From an uncultured Paracoccaceae bacterium (GTDB lineage: Bacteria > Bacteroidota > Bacteroidia > Flavobacteriales > Flavobacteriaceae), in the NCBI GenBank assembly GCA_943788135.1, contig CALSPC010000007.1, positions 310,001-374,000 on the forward strand: a stretch of 64,000 nt of DNA, written 5' to 3'. The first letter of the stretch is position 1. Each line of letters opens with the position of its first letter. The position numbers and the translations under genes were made by a program. The notes below the pieces were generated by a model. That model ran no database searches. It was not told where the DNA came from and saw nothing but the letters and a program-made list of their open reading frames with translations. This document shows, in pieces, positions 57,107 to 64,000 of the stretch.

Positions 57107-57649
57107 AATTTATTTTTTTTGATTTTAAATTGTTTAATTATAATTTTCTTAAATATAAAACTAAGATTGGATAATACAGAAATGAAAGACACTACAAAAA
57201 ACATACACTTTTGAAATGTTTATATTTTAAATTGATTTTTAAAAGTGACTTATTAAAATATAGTAAATCAATGATTTACAGAAAATGAAAAATACATATA
57301 GTACAGTTAAAAACCATAATGTATAGGTAATGTATTGGTTTCTAACTTGACTTTACAGATTTTAAACACATAGTTTCTAGTAAATTATATAGCTATGACA
57401 TTAAAAATCTAATTTTGCTTGTATTGGAGGTGTGATAAACAACACTTTTTAGTTTATATTAAATTAAGTACAAAAAAGCTCACAAAAAATAGTAAAATTA
57501 ATTTTTATCCAACTCTTAACTTGTCAATTACTCAGTTTAAGTCAACTTTCATTTCATTTTAAAAACGCAACATATATAACTTTACAACTGAAAAGAATAG
57601 GAAGGGTTAAATGAGAAAAAAAATGATTGTATCTTTGAAAAAAAATAGA
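57107..57649. other. Long AT-rich intergenic region between the glucan locus and the aquaporin gene
   Basis: No open frame of note and no tRNA-like structure on either strand. It must hold the promoter of the outer glucan unit (minus strand) and of the aquaporin (plus strand). TATCTTTG at 57630-57637 is a good -7 box 12 bases before the aquaporin ATG at 57650. For the minus strand only a near match, TATATTTT (about 57253-57260), is seen. Confidence 0.6.
57263..57279. promoter_or_regulatory. 17-bp palindrome upstream of the outer glucan unit
   Basis: GTAAATCA-A-TGATTTAC, perfect 8-bp arms around one base, 157 bases before the first glucan gene. It is a candidate operator; base composition makes chance possible. 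Confidence 0.4.
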
Positions 57650-58309
57650 ATGAAAAAATACATTGCTGAAATTATAGGAACATTTAGCATGATCTTTTGT
57701 GGATGTGGTGCCATGGTAATTAATGATTTTACAGGAGGTATAATCACCCATCCAGGAGTAGCCATCACTTGGGGACTTATTGTAATGTCTATGATTTATG
57801 CCTTTGGAGATATTTCGGGAGCCCATTTTAACCCTGCTGTAACGGTTGGTTTTGCAGTGGCTAAAAAATTCAGCTGGAACGAGGTTCCTAAATATATAGG
57901 TGCTCAATTTAGTGGTGCTATGCTAGCATCACTTGTATTGCTTTTTCTATTTCCTGAAAGTGATTTAGGAGCTACCCTCCCGACTATTGAACCCTCAAAA
58001 GTTTTTATTATAGAACTGCTGCTTAGCTTTTTTTTAATGGTAGTCATTATTAATGTATCTACTGGAAGTAAAGAGATTGGTCCCATTGCAGGAATTGCAA
58101 TTGGAAGCGTTATTCTTTTGGAAGCAATGTTTGCTGGTCCTTTAACAAAAGCTTCGATGAATCCTATACGCTCTTTGGCACCAGCCATAGCATCTGGTAA
58201 TTTCAACGATTTATGGGTGTATTTAACTGCTCCATTTATAGGTATGTTTTTGGCGGTCTTCAGTTGCAGACTCGTTAAAAGTGATAATTGTTGTGATGAT
58301 AAATGTTAA
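57650..58309 (+). CDS. MIP family aquaporin
   Basis: Six-helix water or small-solute channel (219 aa from ATG 57650). The first pore motif is HFNPAVTVG. The second, normally NPAR, reads SMNPIRSLAPA (NPI then Arg), an uncommon change at the pore constriction. A -7 box ends 12 bases before ATG 57650, so the in-frame ATG at 57611 is not used. The C-terminus has a CCDDKC tail. The stop lies within a 24-bp block also found before the folE operon. The short selectivity residues suggest water or glycerol; not resolvable here. Confidence 0.9.
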   Translation: MKKYIAEIIGTFSMIFCGCGAMVINDFTGGIITHPGVAITWGLIVMSMIYAFGDISGAHFNPAVTVGFAVAKKFSWNEVPKYIGAQFSGAMLASLVLLFLFPESDLGATLPTIEPSKVFIIELLLSFFLMVVIINVSTGSKEIGPIAGIAIGSVILLEAMFAGPLTKASMNPIRSLAPAIASGNFNDLWVYLTAPFIGMFLAVFSCRLVKSDNCCDDKC

Positions 58310-58312
58310 TAT

Positions 58313-58344
58313 TTGTTTAATTATATATTTGATTAGTTAAACAA
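58313..58344 (+). promoter_or_regulatory. GTTTAA-N16-TTAAAC inverted repeat with -7 box (site B)
   Basis: Perfect 8-bp arms TTGTTTAA (58313-58320) and TTAAACAA (58337-58344). The 16-bp spacer contains TATATTTG (58324-58331), a -7 box oriented to the TetR-photolyase operon starting at 58377. Bases 58299-58322 are identical to 62764-62787 ahead of site C. Confidence 0.65.
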
Positions 58345-58376
58345 AATGTATTTTTACACCATATTTACTTTACGAT

Positions 58377-59030
58377 ATGGCAAAAAAGAATACACTCACA
58401 CAAAACAAGATTATCGAGCTTTACATGGGGTATGTTTTAGAACATAATCACCCTCCTAAATCGGTTTATTCATTTTCGACATCTAATGGCTTTGATGAAG
58501 CTGAATTCTACACTTTCTTTGCTAATTTTGACGTCTTAGAACGTACCATTTTCAGCGTATTTTTTACAAATACTATTGAAACTTTGGAAAATAGCAAAGA
58601 TTATCCCACTTACGATTCCAGAAATCAATTGCTCAGTTTTTATTTCACATTTTTTGAAAATCTAACAGCCAACAGAAGTTATGTTGTACATGCGCTAGAT
58701 GGAAACAAACAGCTTGAGGGCCTCAAAAAACTCAAAGGATTACGAGCTCAGTTTTTAAATTATATCGATCAATTGGACATAGAAGTTCTACAAATCAAAA
58801 ACAAACAACTAGAGCAAATTAAAGACAGTGTTGTTCAAGAAACCTATTGGGTTCAGCTAATGCTTACGTTAAAGTTTTGGTTAGACGACACTTCCAAATC
58901 GTTTGAAAAAACAGATATTTTTATTGAAAAATCTATCAATGCAAGCTTTGACTTAATTAACATCTCTCCTTTAAAGAGTTTTGTTGATTTTGGTAAATTT
59001 TTAATCAAGGAAAAAATTAGTATGAACTAA
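58377..59030 (+). CDS. TetR-type transcriptional regulator
   Basis: An all-helical 217-aa protein. Residues 8-60 fit a TetR DNA-binding domain (KIIELYMGYVLEHN, then NGFDEAEFYTFFANFDVLER in place of the usual FYxHFxSKxxL), though degenerate. The rest is a ligand/dimer domain of no assigned type. It is first in an operon with ABC1 kinase, flavin reductase, DUF2256 and photolyase. Site B, 33 bases upstream, makes autoregulation plausible. The ABC1 gene starts two bases after its stop. Confidence 0.75.
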   Translation: MAKKNTLTQNKIIELYMGYVLEHNHPPKSVYSFSTSNGFDEAEFYTFFANFDVLERTIFSVFFTNTIETLENSKDYPTYDSRNQLLSFYFTFFENLTANRSYVVHALDGNKQLEGLKKLKGLRAQFLNYIDQLDIEVLQIKNKQLEQIKDSVVQETYWVQLMLTLKFWLDDTSKSFEKTDIFIEKSINASFDLINISPLKSFVDFGKFLIKEKISMN

Positions 59031-59031
59031 T

Positions 59032-60342
59032 ATGAAGTCAATCGACAGTATTCCAACTTCAAAAATTCAACGCGCTGGAAAAATAGTTTCAACAGGGGCA
59101 AAAGTCGGCGTAAATTACCTTAAATATTATGGTGAAAAAATCACCAAAACAGAGGTTGAAGCCAAAGAAAATCTCAATAAAAACAATGCCGAAGATATTT
59201 ATTCGGGGCTAAAACAGCTCAAAGGCAGTGCTTTGAAAGTCGCTCAAATGCTTAGTATGGAAAAAAGTGTTTTACCGCAAGCTTATGTTGATAAATTTTC
59301 CTTAGCACAATTCTCTGTTCCTCCTTTGTCTCCGCCTTTAGTGATTAAGACGTTTAAAACCTATTTTGGACAGCATCCAAACAAAATTTTTGATGAATTT
59401 GATTCGGAATCTGTAAATGCTGCTAGTATTGGACAAGTTCACAAGGCCGAAAAAAATGGCAAACAACTGGCAGTCAAAATACAATATCCTGGGGTGGCTG
59501 ACAGCATCAAATCCGATTTAGCTTTGGTGAAGCCAATTGCAATAAAGATGTTAAATATTAAGGGAAAAGATTCCGATAAATACTTTCGAGAAGTTGAAGA
59601 TAAATTGGAGGAAGAAACTAATTATAAGCTTGAAATTTCACAAAGTAAAGAGATCGCTAAAGCCTGTGTTCATATTCCTAATTTATTATTCCCTGAATAT
59701 TATGAGGATTATTCTTCTGATCGCATCATTACCATGGATTTTATGCAGGGTGAACATTTGTCAGAATTCACAAAATACAATACAGATCAAAACAAAGCAA
59801 ACCAATTAGGACAAGCACTTTGGGATTTTTATATGTTTCAAATACACACCCTGAGAAAGGTGCATGCAGATCCGCACCCTGGGAATTTCCTTATAAATGA
59901 AGATGCACAATTAATCGCCTTAGATTTTGGGTGTATGAAATCTATACCAGATGAATTTTACATTCCTTACTTTGAATTGGCTGACAAAAAAATAATTGAC
60001 AATCCCGTTTTGTTCACTGAAAAATTATATGAATTAGAAATTTTAAAAGCCACTGATTCGCCTGAAGAGTTGGAGTTTTTCACAGCGATGTTTCATGAAC
60101 TTTTAAGTGTATTTACGCTTCCTTTTCATGACACTATTTTCGATTTTTCTAATCCAGAGTTTTTTGATAAAATTGGAGACCTCGCAGAACGGTATAGCAA
60201 AAGCACTGAGCTTCGAAAGTTTAATGGTAACAGAGGGTCAAAACATTTTATCTATATCAACCGTACCTTTTTTGGGCTTTACAATTTAATGTTTGATTTA
60301 AAAGCATCCTCAGTAAAAATTAACCAATTCAACAACTACTAA
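59032..60342 (+). CDS. ABC1/UbiB family atypical kinase
   Basis: A 436-aa ABC1 (UbiB/AarF) protein. Motifs: LKGSALKVAQMLS (the KxGQ-type helix, here KVAQ), VNAASIGQVHKA (Ala-rich loop), VKIQYPG (Lys), HADPHPGNFL (catalytic Asp) and IALDFGCMK (metal Asp). The family handles quinone lipids; no C-terminal membrane hairpin is evident. In this operon it may serve stress or light responses rather than ubiquinone synthesis, which this menaquinone organism lacks. Confidence 0.9.
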   Translation: MKSIDSIPTSKIQRAGKIVSTGAKVGVNYLKYYGEKITKTEVEAKENLNKNNAEDIYSGLKQLKGSALKVAQMLSMEKSVLPQAYVDKFSLAQFSVPPLSPPLVIKTFKTYFGQHPNKIFDEFDSESVNAASIGQVHKAEKNGKQLAVKIQYPGVADSIKSDLALVKPIAIKMLNIKGKDSDKYFREVEDKLEEETNYKLEISQSKEIAKACVHIPNLLFPEYYEDYSSDRIITMDFMQGEHLSEFTKYNTDQNKANQLGQALWDFYMFQIHTLRKVHADPHPGNFLINEDAQLIALDFGCMKSIPDEFYIPYFELADKKIIDNPVLFTEKLYELEILKATDSPEELEFFTAMFHELLSVFTLPFHDTIFDFSNPEFFDKIGDLAERYSKSTELRKFNGNRGSKHFIYINRTFFGLYNLMFDLKASSVKINQFNNY

Positions 60343-60963
60343 ATGTTACACTTAAAACGGCAAGATTTTGATGATTTAGACCATGTTTACCGAATAAACA
60401 TGATGAACAGTTGTTCGGGGTTTAAATCGGCAAACCTCATTGGGACAAAATCAAACGATGGTGTCGCTAATGTGGCTGTTTTCAGTTCGGTTACCCACTT
60501 AGGATCTAACCCACCTCTTTTGGGTATTGTATTTAGACCTGTATCTGATGTCCCAAGAAATACTTACGAGAATATCAAAGAAACTGGACAATTTACCGTA
60601 AATCACATTCACTTAGACATCATTGAGCAAGCACACCACACCTCTGCTAAATACGATAAAGGGATCTCTGAGTTTGATATTACAAAACTTAAGGAAGAAT
60701 ATAAAAACGATTGGCATGCACCTTTTGTAAAAGGGGCACCAATTCAGATGGCGCTCACCTACTGCGAAGAATATCTAATTAAATCTAATAATACTATTCA
60801 GCTGATTGCAGAAATCAAAGACTTATACATTAAAGATGATATTGTGGAAGAGGATGGTTTTGTCAATTTAGCAAAAGCAAATGTGGTGGCTATTAATGGT
60901 TTAGATGGCTATGCACTTCCATCACTCAAACAACGTATTGAGTACCAAAGACCTAAGAAATAA
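60343..60963 (+). CDS. Flavin reductase family protein
   Basis: FMN-binding split-barrel protein (206 aa). The segments GTKSNDGVANVAVFSSVTHLGSNPP and PVSDVPRNTYENIKETGQFTVNH match flavin-reductase-like FMN-binding domains. It could reduce or bind flavin for the neighbouring photolyase, but this is inference. It starts directly after the ABC1 stop. Confidence 0.88.
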   Translation: MLHLKRQDFDDLDHVYRINMMNSCSGFKSANLIGTKSNDGVANVAVFSSVTHLGSNPPLLGIVFRPVSDVPRNTYENIKETGQFTVNHIHLDIIEQAHHTSAKYDKGISEFDITKLKEEYKNDWHAPFVKGAPIQMALTYCEEYLIKSNNTIQLIAEIKDLYIKDDIVEEDGFVNLAKANVVAINGLDGYALPSLKQRIEYQRPKK

Positions 60964-60977
60964 CATTCTTTTAAGAC

Positions 60978-61106
60978 GTGAAAAAAAAATTTCTTCCCAT
61001 CAAAATTTGTGTCCAATGTGATCGTCCGTTTACATGGCGTAAAAAATGGGAAAAGAACTGGGAATTTGTAAAATATTGTAGCAAAAAATGCAGTAGCAAA
61101 CGCTAA
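60978..61106 (+). CDS. DUF2256 small zinc-binding protein
   Basis: A 42-aa protein starting with GTG. The pattern C-x2-C-[DR][13 protein letters not shown] then VKYCSKKC is the DUF2256 signature, with four Cys likely binding zinc. It starts 15 bases after the flavin reductase and lies before the photolyase, the usual association for this family. It is too short to be found by length-limited gene finding. Function unknown. Confidence 0.9.
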   Translation: MKKKFLPIKICVQCDRPFTWRKKWEKNWEFVKYCSKKCSSKR

Positions 61107-61221
61107 AAAATTTCACAGTTAGAAGTTTCTATTCTCTATATGTGAATTTTAAAATACAGCTATCAATAAGCGCTTACCCCAGCGTAGAATACTAAATAGT
61201 ATCAAAATTAAATTAGTTTAA

Positions 61222-62754
61222 ATGAAAACACTTCGCCTTATTCTTGGAGATCAATTAAATATACAACATTCGTGGTACAACACTGTTTCTGACTCAACAG
61301 TGTATTGTATGTTCGAAATGCGTCAGGAAACTGATTATGTTAAACACCATATTCAAAAAGTAGTTGGTTTTTTTGCGGCTATGCGTGCCTTTTCAAAACA
61401 GCTAGAATCTCAAGGTCATAATGTTATTTATTTAAACTTAGATGATGCCTCTAATCTTCAAAACTTAGAAGATAACCTGAATGATATTATTTTAACGCAC
61501 AACATTGAATATTTCCAGTACCAATCGCCGGATGAATTTCGGTTAGACGCACAGCTTAAAGCCTTTTGCACATCTCTTTCTATCAAGTCAAGTGAAATAG
61601 ACACAGAACATTTCTACACAACACGCGATGAACTTTCTGTGTTTTTTGAAGGAAAAAAACAATTTTTGATGGAACGTTTTTACCGATACATGCGTAAAAA
61701 ACATCATATATTAATGGAAGGTGAAAACCCCGAAGGTGGTGAATGGAATTATGACAAAAGCAACCGAAACAAATGGAAAGGATCTCCAGGCATCCCCTCT
61801 TTTTTACACTTAAAAAACCCTGTCGAAACTATTTTAAAAACAATTGTGGCTAGTAACATTGAAACCATTGGCCGTTTTGATGAAACTACATTTTCATATC
61901 CAATAAATAAAGACCAATCGCTAGAACAGCTGGCGTATTTTAATCAAAATTTATTAGTTCATTTTGGAGACTACCAAGACGCATTGCACACCGAAGAAGT
62001 GTATTTGTTCCATTCGCGACTTTCATTTGCTATGAATTTAAAGCTAATTAGCCCAAAAGAAATTATAGATGCTGTTTTAGATCACTACCGCTCAAATAGT
62101 GATGCGATTTCTATTTCTCAAGTAGAAGGGTTTATAAGGCAAGTTATTGGATGGCGAGAATATATGCGAGGGATGTACTGGGCACAAATGCCTCAATACA
62201 AAGCATTAAATACTCTTGCTAACCACAATCCTATCCCAGAATTCTTTTGGACGGGAGATACAAAGATGAATTGCTTGAATAAAACCATCAATAATTCGTT
62301 AGATAATGCCTATGCACATCACATTCAACGCCTGATGATTACGGGAAATTATTTGTTATTAACACAAACGCATCCCGATGCCGTTGACGAATGGTATTTA
62401 GGTATATATATTGATGCTTTAGAATGGGTACAGCTTCCCAACACTCGAGGAATGAGCCAATTTGCAGATGGTGGATTGATTGCCACTAAACCCTATGTAT
62501 CATCAGGGAGTTACATCAACAAAATGAGTAATTATTGTAATGGATGCGCTTATAAAGTAAAGGAACGTTTAGGAGAAAATGCTTGCCCATTTAATAGTCT
62601 ATATTGGAATTTTCTTGATGACAAACGCCCACAACTGGCTGCAAATTTTAGAATGAAAATGATGTATTCGGTTCTAAATAAGTTTTCTAAAGAGGAATTA
62701 ATAGCTATGAAACTAAGAGCTTCACAAATAATTGAGTCTCCAGAAAAATTCTAA
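61222..62754 (+). CDS. Iron-sulfur photolyase (FeS-BCP, PhrB-like)
   Basis: Cryptochrome/photolyase family protein (510 aa) of the prokaryotic (6-4) type. The start is TLRLILGDQLN. The four cluster-binding Cys are at 351, 439, 442 and 455 (MNCLNK, NYCNGC, NACPFN), the same spacing as in Agrobacterium PhrB as I recall it. The FAD-binding domain is seen in REYMRGMYW and HHIQRLMITGNYLLL. It repairs UV (6-4) lesions in light with FAD and usually a ribityllumazine antenna. Site C lies just downstream. Confidence 0.93.
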   Translation: MKTLRLILGDQLNIQHSWYNTVSDSTVYCMFEMRQETDYVKHHIQKVVGFFAAMRAFSKQLESQGHNVIYLNLDDASNLQNLEDNLNDIILTHNIEYFQYQSPDEFRLDAQLKAFCTSLSIKSSEIDTEHFYTTRDELSVFFEGKKQFLMERFYRYMRKKHHILMEGENPEGGEWNYDKSNRNKWKGSPGIPSFLHLKNPVETILKTIVASNIETIGRFDETTFSYPINKDQSLEQLAYFNQNLLVHFGDYQDALHTEEVYLFHSRLSFAMNLKLISPKEIIDAVLDHYRSNSDAISISQVEGFIRQVIGWREYMRGMYWAQMPQYKALNTLANHNPIPEFFWTGDTKMNCLNKTINNSLDNAYAHHIQRLMITGNYLLLTQTHPDAVDEWYLGIYIDALEWVQLPNTRGMSQFADGGLIATKPYVSSGSYINKMSNYCNGCAYKVKERLGENACPFNSLYWNFLDDKRPQLAANFRMKMMYSVLNKFSKEELIAMKLRASQIIESPEKF

Positions 62755-62779
62755 AGCGCCATAATAAATGTTAATATTT

Positions 62780-62807
62780 GTTTAATTGTTATTTTAAATA
62801 GTTGAAC
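62780..62807 (+). promoter_or_regulatory. GTTTAA-N16-TTGAAC inverted repeat (site C)
   Basis: Half-sites at 62780-62785 and 62802-62807 with the same 16-base spacing as sites A and B; one arm base differs. The upstream 24 bases (62764-62787) are identical to those at site B. TATGTTTG at 62814-62821 is the best -7 box, just after the repeat. Confidence 0.55.
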
Positions 62808-62838
62808 ATTGTGTATGTTTGGAAGATATACATCACCA

Positions 62839-63267
62839 ATGGTTCTAGATACAACATACTACAACAAGGAACACAAACAATTATTTGACAATTTTGTAGG
62901 CAAACCTTACACCTTTTTTGAAGCTTTTAAACGCCGTGGTGTAGGTTCAAAACGAATGATCGTTGATAAAGTCAGTCCTAACCTTAATTCCATTTTAAAT
63001 ACAGTTTCTGATCTCAACTATGCTAATATCGAAATGCGAAAAGAAGGCATTTTGATACACATTACTAAGGGACAACGTAATTTCACATGGGCAATTCCAT
63101 TTTATCATCTTGTATTTTATAAAATAGATGGTATGAGTATACATGCACAAGGTAGATTCATTCATTTTAAAAAATCAAAGAGTTTTGATGAAAATAAAAA
63201 ATTCTTAAAAGCATTGATTGATGAAAAAATACAATTCGACGAACGCTATAAACTACCAATATCATGA
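62839..63267 (+). CDS. Conserved hypothetical protein of the photolyase block
   Basis: A 142-aa soluble protein with mixed charge and no signal peptide; family not recognised. Its middle (YANIEMRKEGILIHITKGQRNFTWAIPFYHL) suggests a small beta-rich fold. The -7 box TATGTTTG at 62814-62821 puts transcription start near 62827, so I use ATG 62839 (MVLDTTYYN). ATG 62815 and TTG 62809 are in frame upstream but would lie before the message starts. It overlaps the TIGR03643 gene by four bases. Confidence 0.72.
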   Translation: MVLDTTYYNKEHKQLFDNFVGKPYTFFEAFKRRGVGSKRMIVDKVSPNLNSILNTVSDLNYANIEMRKEGILIHITKGQRNFTWAIPFYHLVFYKIDGMSIHAQGRFIHFKKSKSFDENKKFLKALIDEKIQFDERYKLPIS

Positions 63268-63536
63268 GTTTTAATACAGTAGAGTTAGATCGAATAATAG
63301 AAATGGCATGGGAAGATCGTACCACTTTTGAAGCCATTGAACACCAGTTTAATTTAAAAGAACAAGAGGTGATAAAAATCATGCGTACGCACATGAAACC
63401 TAAAAGTTTTCGTTTATGGCGTGCACGTGTTCAAGGCAGAAAAACAAAACATCAAAAACTAAGGTCTTTTGAATCTGGAAGATTTAAATGTACGAGACAA
63501 CGTCAAATTACACATAATAAAATATCTAAGCGTTAA
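63264..63536 (+). CDS. TIGR03643 family protein
   Basis: A 90-aa basic protein. The core IIEMAWEDRTTFEAIEHQF followed by MKPKSFRLWRARVQGRKTKH is the signature of TIGR03643, function unknown. The helix-turn-helix-like N-terminus and Arg/Lys-rich C-terminus suggest nucleic-acid binding. It starts inside the stop of the previous gene (ATGA overlap). Confidence 0.88.
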   Translation: MSFNTVELDRIIEMAWEDRTTFEAIEHQFNLKEQEVIKIMRTHMKPKSFRLWRARVQGRKTKHQKLRSFESGRFKCTRQRQITHNKISKR

Positions 63537-63544
63537 AATAAAAT

Positions 63545-64000
63545 ATGAATACTAAAGTTATAACAAATAAAGAAGAGATGTTAAATGGTTTTTCCATTCA
63601 TGAAATTGGAGATGATCATCTTTTTACGGGACTTGAAACTCCTATGAAAAAAGACGCTTTTAAGCTCTCAGACCAAGAAAAGAAAACTAAGATTGCATTA
63701 TTATTTGAGGAAATCATGGATGTTATGGGCTTAGACCTTACTGATGATTCTTTGAAAGGAACACCTGAACGTGTTGCTAAAATGTATATTGATGAAATTT
63801 TTTCAGGCTTAAACCCTGAAAATAAACCTAAAATTGCGTTATTTGATAATAAGTACCAATATAATCAGATGTTGGTAGAAAAAGATATTACATTTTATTC
63901 AAATTGTGAGCATCATTTTGTACCTATCATTGGAAAAGCACATGTTTCCTATATTTCATCTGGTAAAGTGATCGGTTTATCCAAATTAAATCGAATAGTA
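63545..64000 (+). CDS. folE: GTP cyclohydrolase I (3' end outside the window)
   Basis: First enzyme of tetrahydrofolate/pterin synthesis. 152 codons are visible, including [17 protein letters not shown] and the zinc site [19 protein letters not shown] (Cys, His). It starts 8 bases after the TIGR03643 gene and so shares its promoter. Its place among light-repair genes suggests supply of pterin chromophore or folate for repair; that link is inferred. Confidence 0.95.
   Translation, partial: MNTKVITNKEEMLNGFSIHEIGDDHLFTGLETPMKKDAFKLSDQEKKTKIALLFEEIMDVMGLDLTDDSLKGTPERVAKMYIDEIFSGLNPENKPKIALFDNKYQYNQMLVEKDITFYSNCEHHFVPIIGKAHVSYISSGKVIGLSKLNRIV

Noticed and set aside
57131-57160. A fourth GTTTAA-type site upstream of the glucan locus
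   Set aside because: Only one half-site is present; no TTRAAC follows at the 16-base spacing.
59032-60342. ABC1 kinase as a ubiquinone synthesis gene (ubiB)
   Set aside because: The organism carries menaquinone genes and this copy is embedded with photolyase genes; the family name alone does not justify the ubiB label.
58299-62787. The 24-bp identical blocks as terminal repeats of an insertion element
   Set aside because: They are in direct orientation, enclose an ordinary operon without transposase or integrase, and coincide with promoter sites.
62809-62841. TTG 62809 or ATG 62815 as start of the hypothetical protein
   Set aside because: Both lie at or within the best -7 box (62814-62821), upstream of the predicted transcription start, so ATG 62839 is preferred.

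Overview
The window is a stretch of a low-GC chromosome from a marine member of the Flavobacteriaceae. The signs are a green-tuned proteorhodopsin facing a blh retinal synthase gene, the futalosine-independent (classical) menaquinone pathway, many small lipoproteins and membrane proteins of Bacteroidota-specific families (DUF6452, DUF6048, DUF2853, CCC-motif and CAL67264-like membrane proteins), promoters with the Bacteroidota -7 box TAnnTTTG, and almost no Shine-Dalgarno sequences. Genus cannot be fixed from the sequence alone.

Layout. 1-8.9 kb: housekeeping genes (rny end, a 6S RNA candidate, zapA, a ZapB-like coiled coil, an M23 peptidase, a TonB-dependent receptor, a cysteine desulfurase, an Smr protein). 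9-18.8 kb: gapN between two related small membrane proteins, rocD, rlmD with DUF6452/DUF6048, ettA and a pirin. 18.9-30 kb: an acyl-CoA carboxylase, then a minus-strand menaquinone cluster (hotdog thioesterase, menF, menD, DUF2853, cvfB, menB, menA, menC, CPBP protease, menE). Within it menA, menC and the CPBP gene carry apparent single-base indels. 30.1-31.9 kb: proteorhodopsin and blh, divergent. 31.9-39.2 kb: dnaK, panB, an RluA pseudouridine synthase, an aldehyde dehydrogenase and comM.

39.4-57.1 kb is the most unusual part: a minus-strand beta-glucan (laminarin-type) locus without susC or susD. It appears to be two transcription units split by a strong hairpin at 49117-49156. The outer unit encodes a predicted TIM-barrel glycosidase fused to an outer-membrane beta-barrel (split by a one-base frameshift), two glycan-binding lipoproteins and a GH16 laminarinase lipoprotein. 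The inner unit encodes a GH149-type beta-1,3-glucan phosphorylase, a GH17 lipoprotein, a GH30 lipoprotein, a GPH/MFS sugar permease fused to a cytosolic GH17 domain, and a free cytosolic GH17. The suggested scheme is surface cutting by GH16, entry through the enzyme-barrel fusion, periplasmic debranching and trimming by GH30 and GH17, import by the permease-GH17 fusion, and cytosolic hydrolysis and phosphorolysis.

57.6-64 kb: an aquaporin, then a light and DNA-repair block (TetR-type regulator, ABC1 kinase, flavin reductase, DUF2256 protein, iron-sulfur photolyase, hypothetical protein, TIGR03643 protein, folE running off the end). An inverted repeat GTTTAA-N16-TTRAAC occurs upstream of proteorhodopsin, upstream of the TetR-photolyase operon and upstream of the folE operon, which suggests a common regulon.
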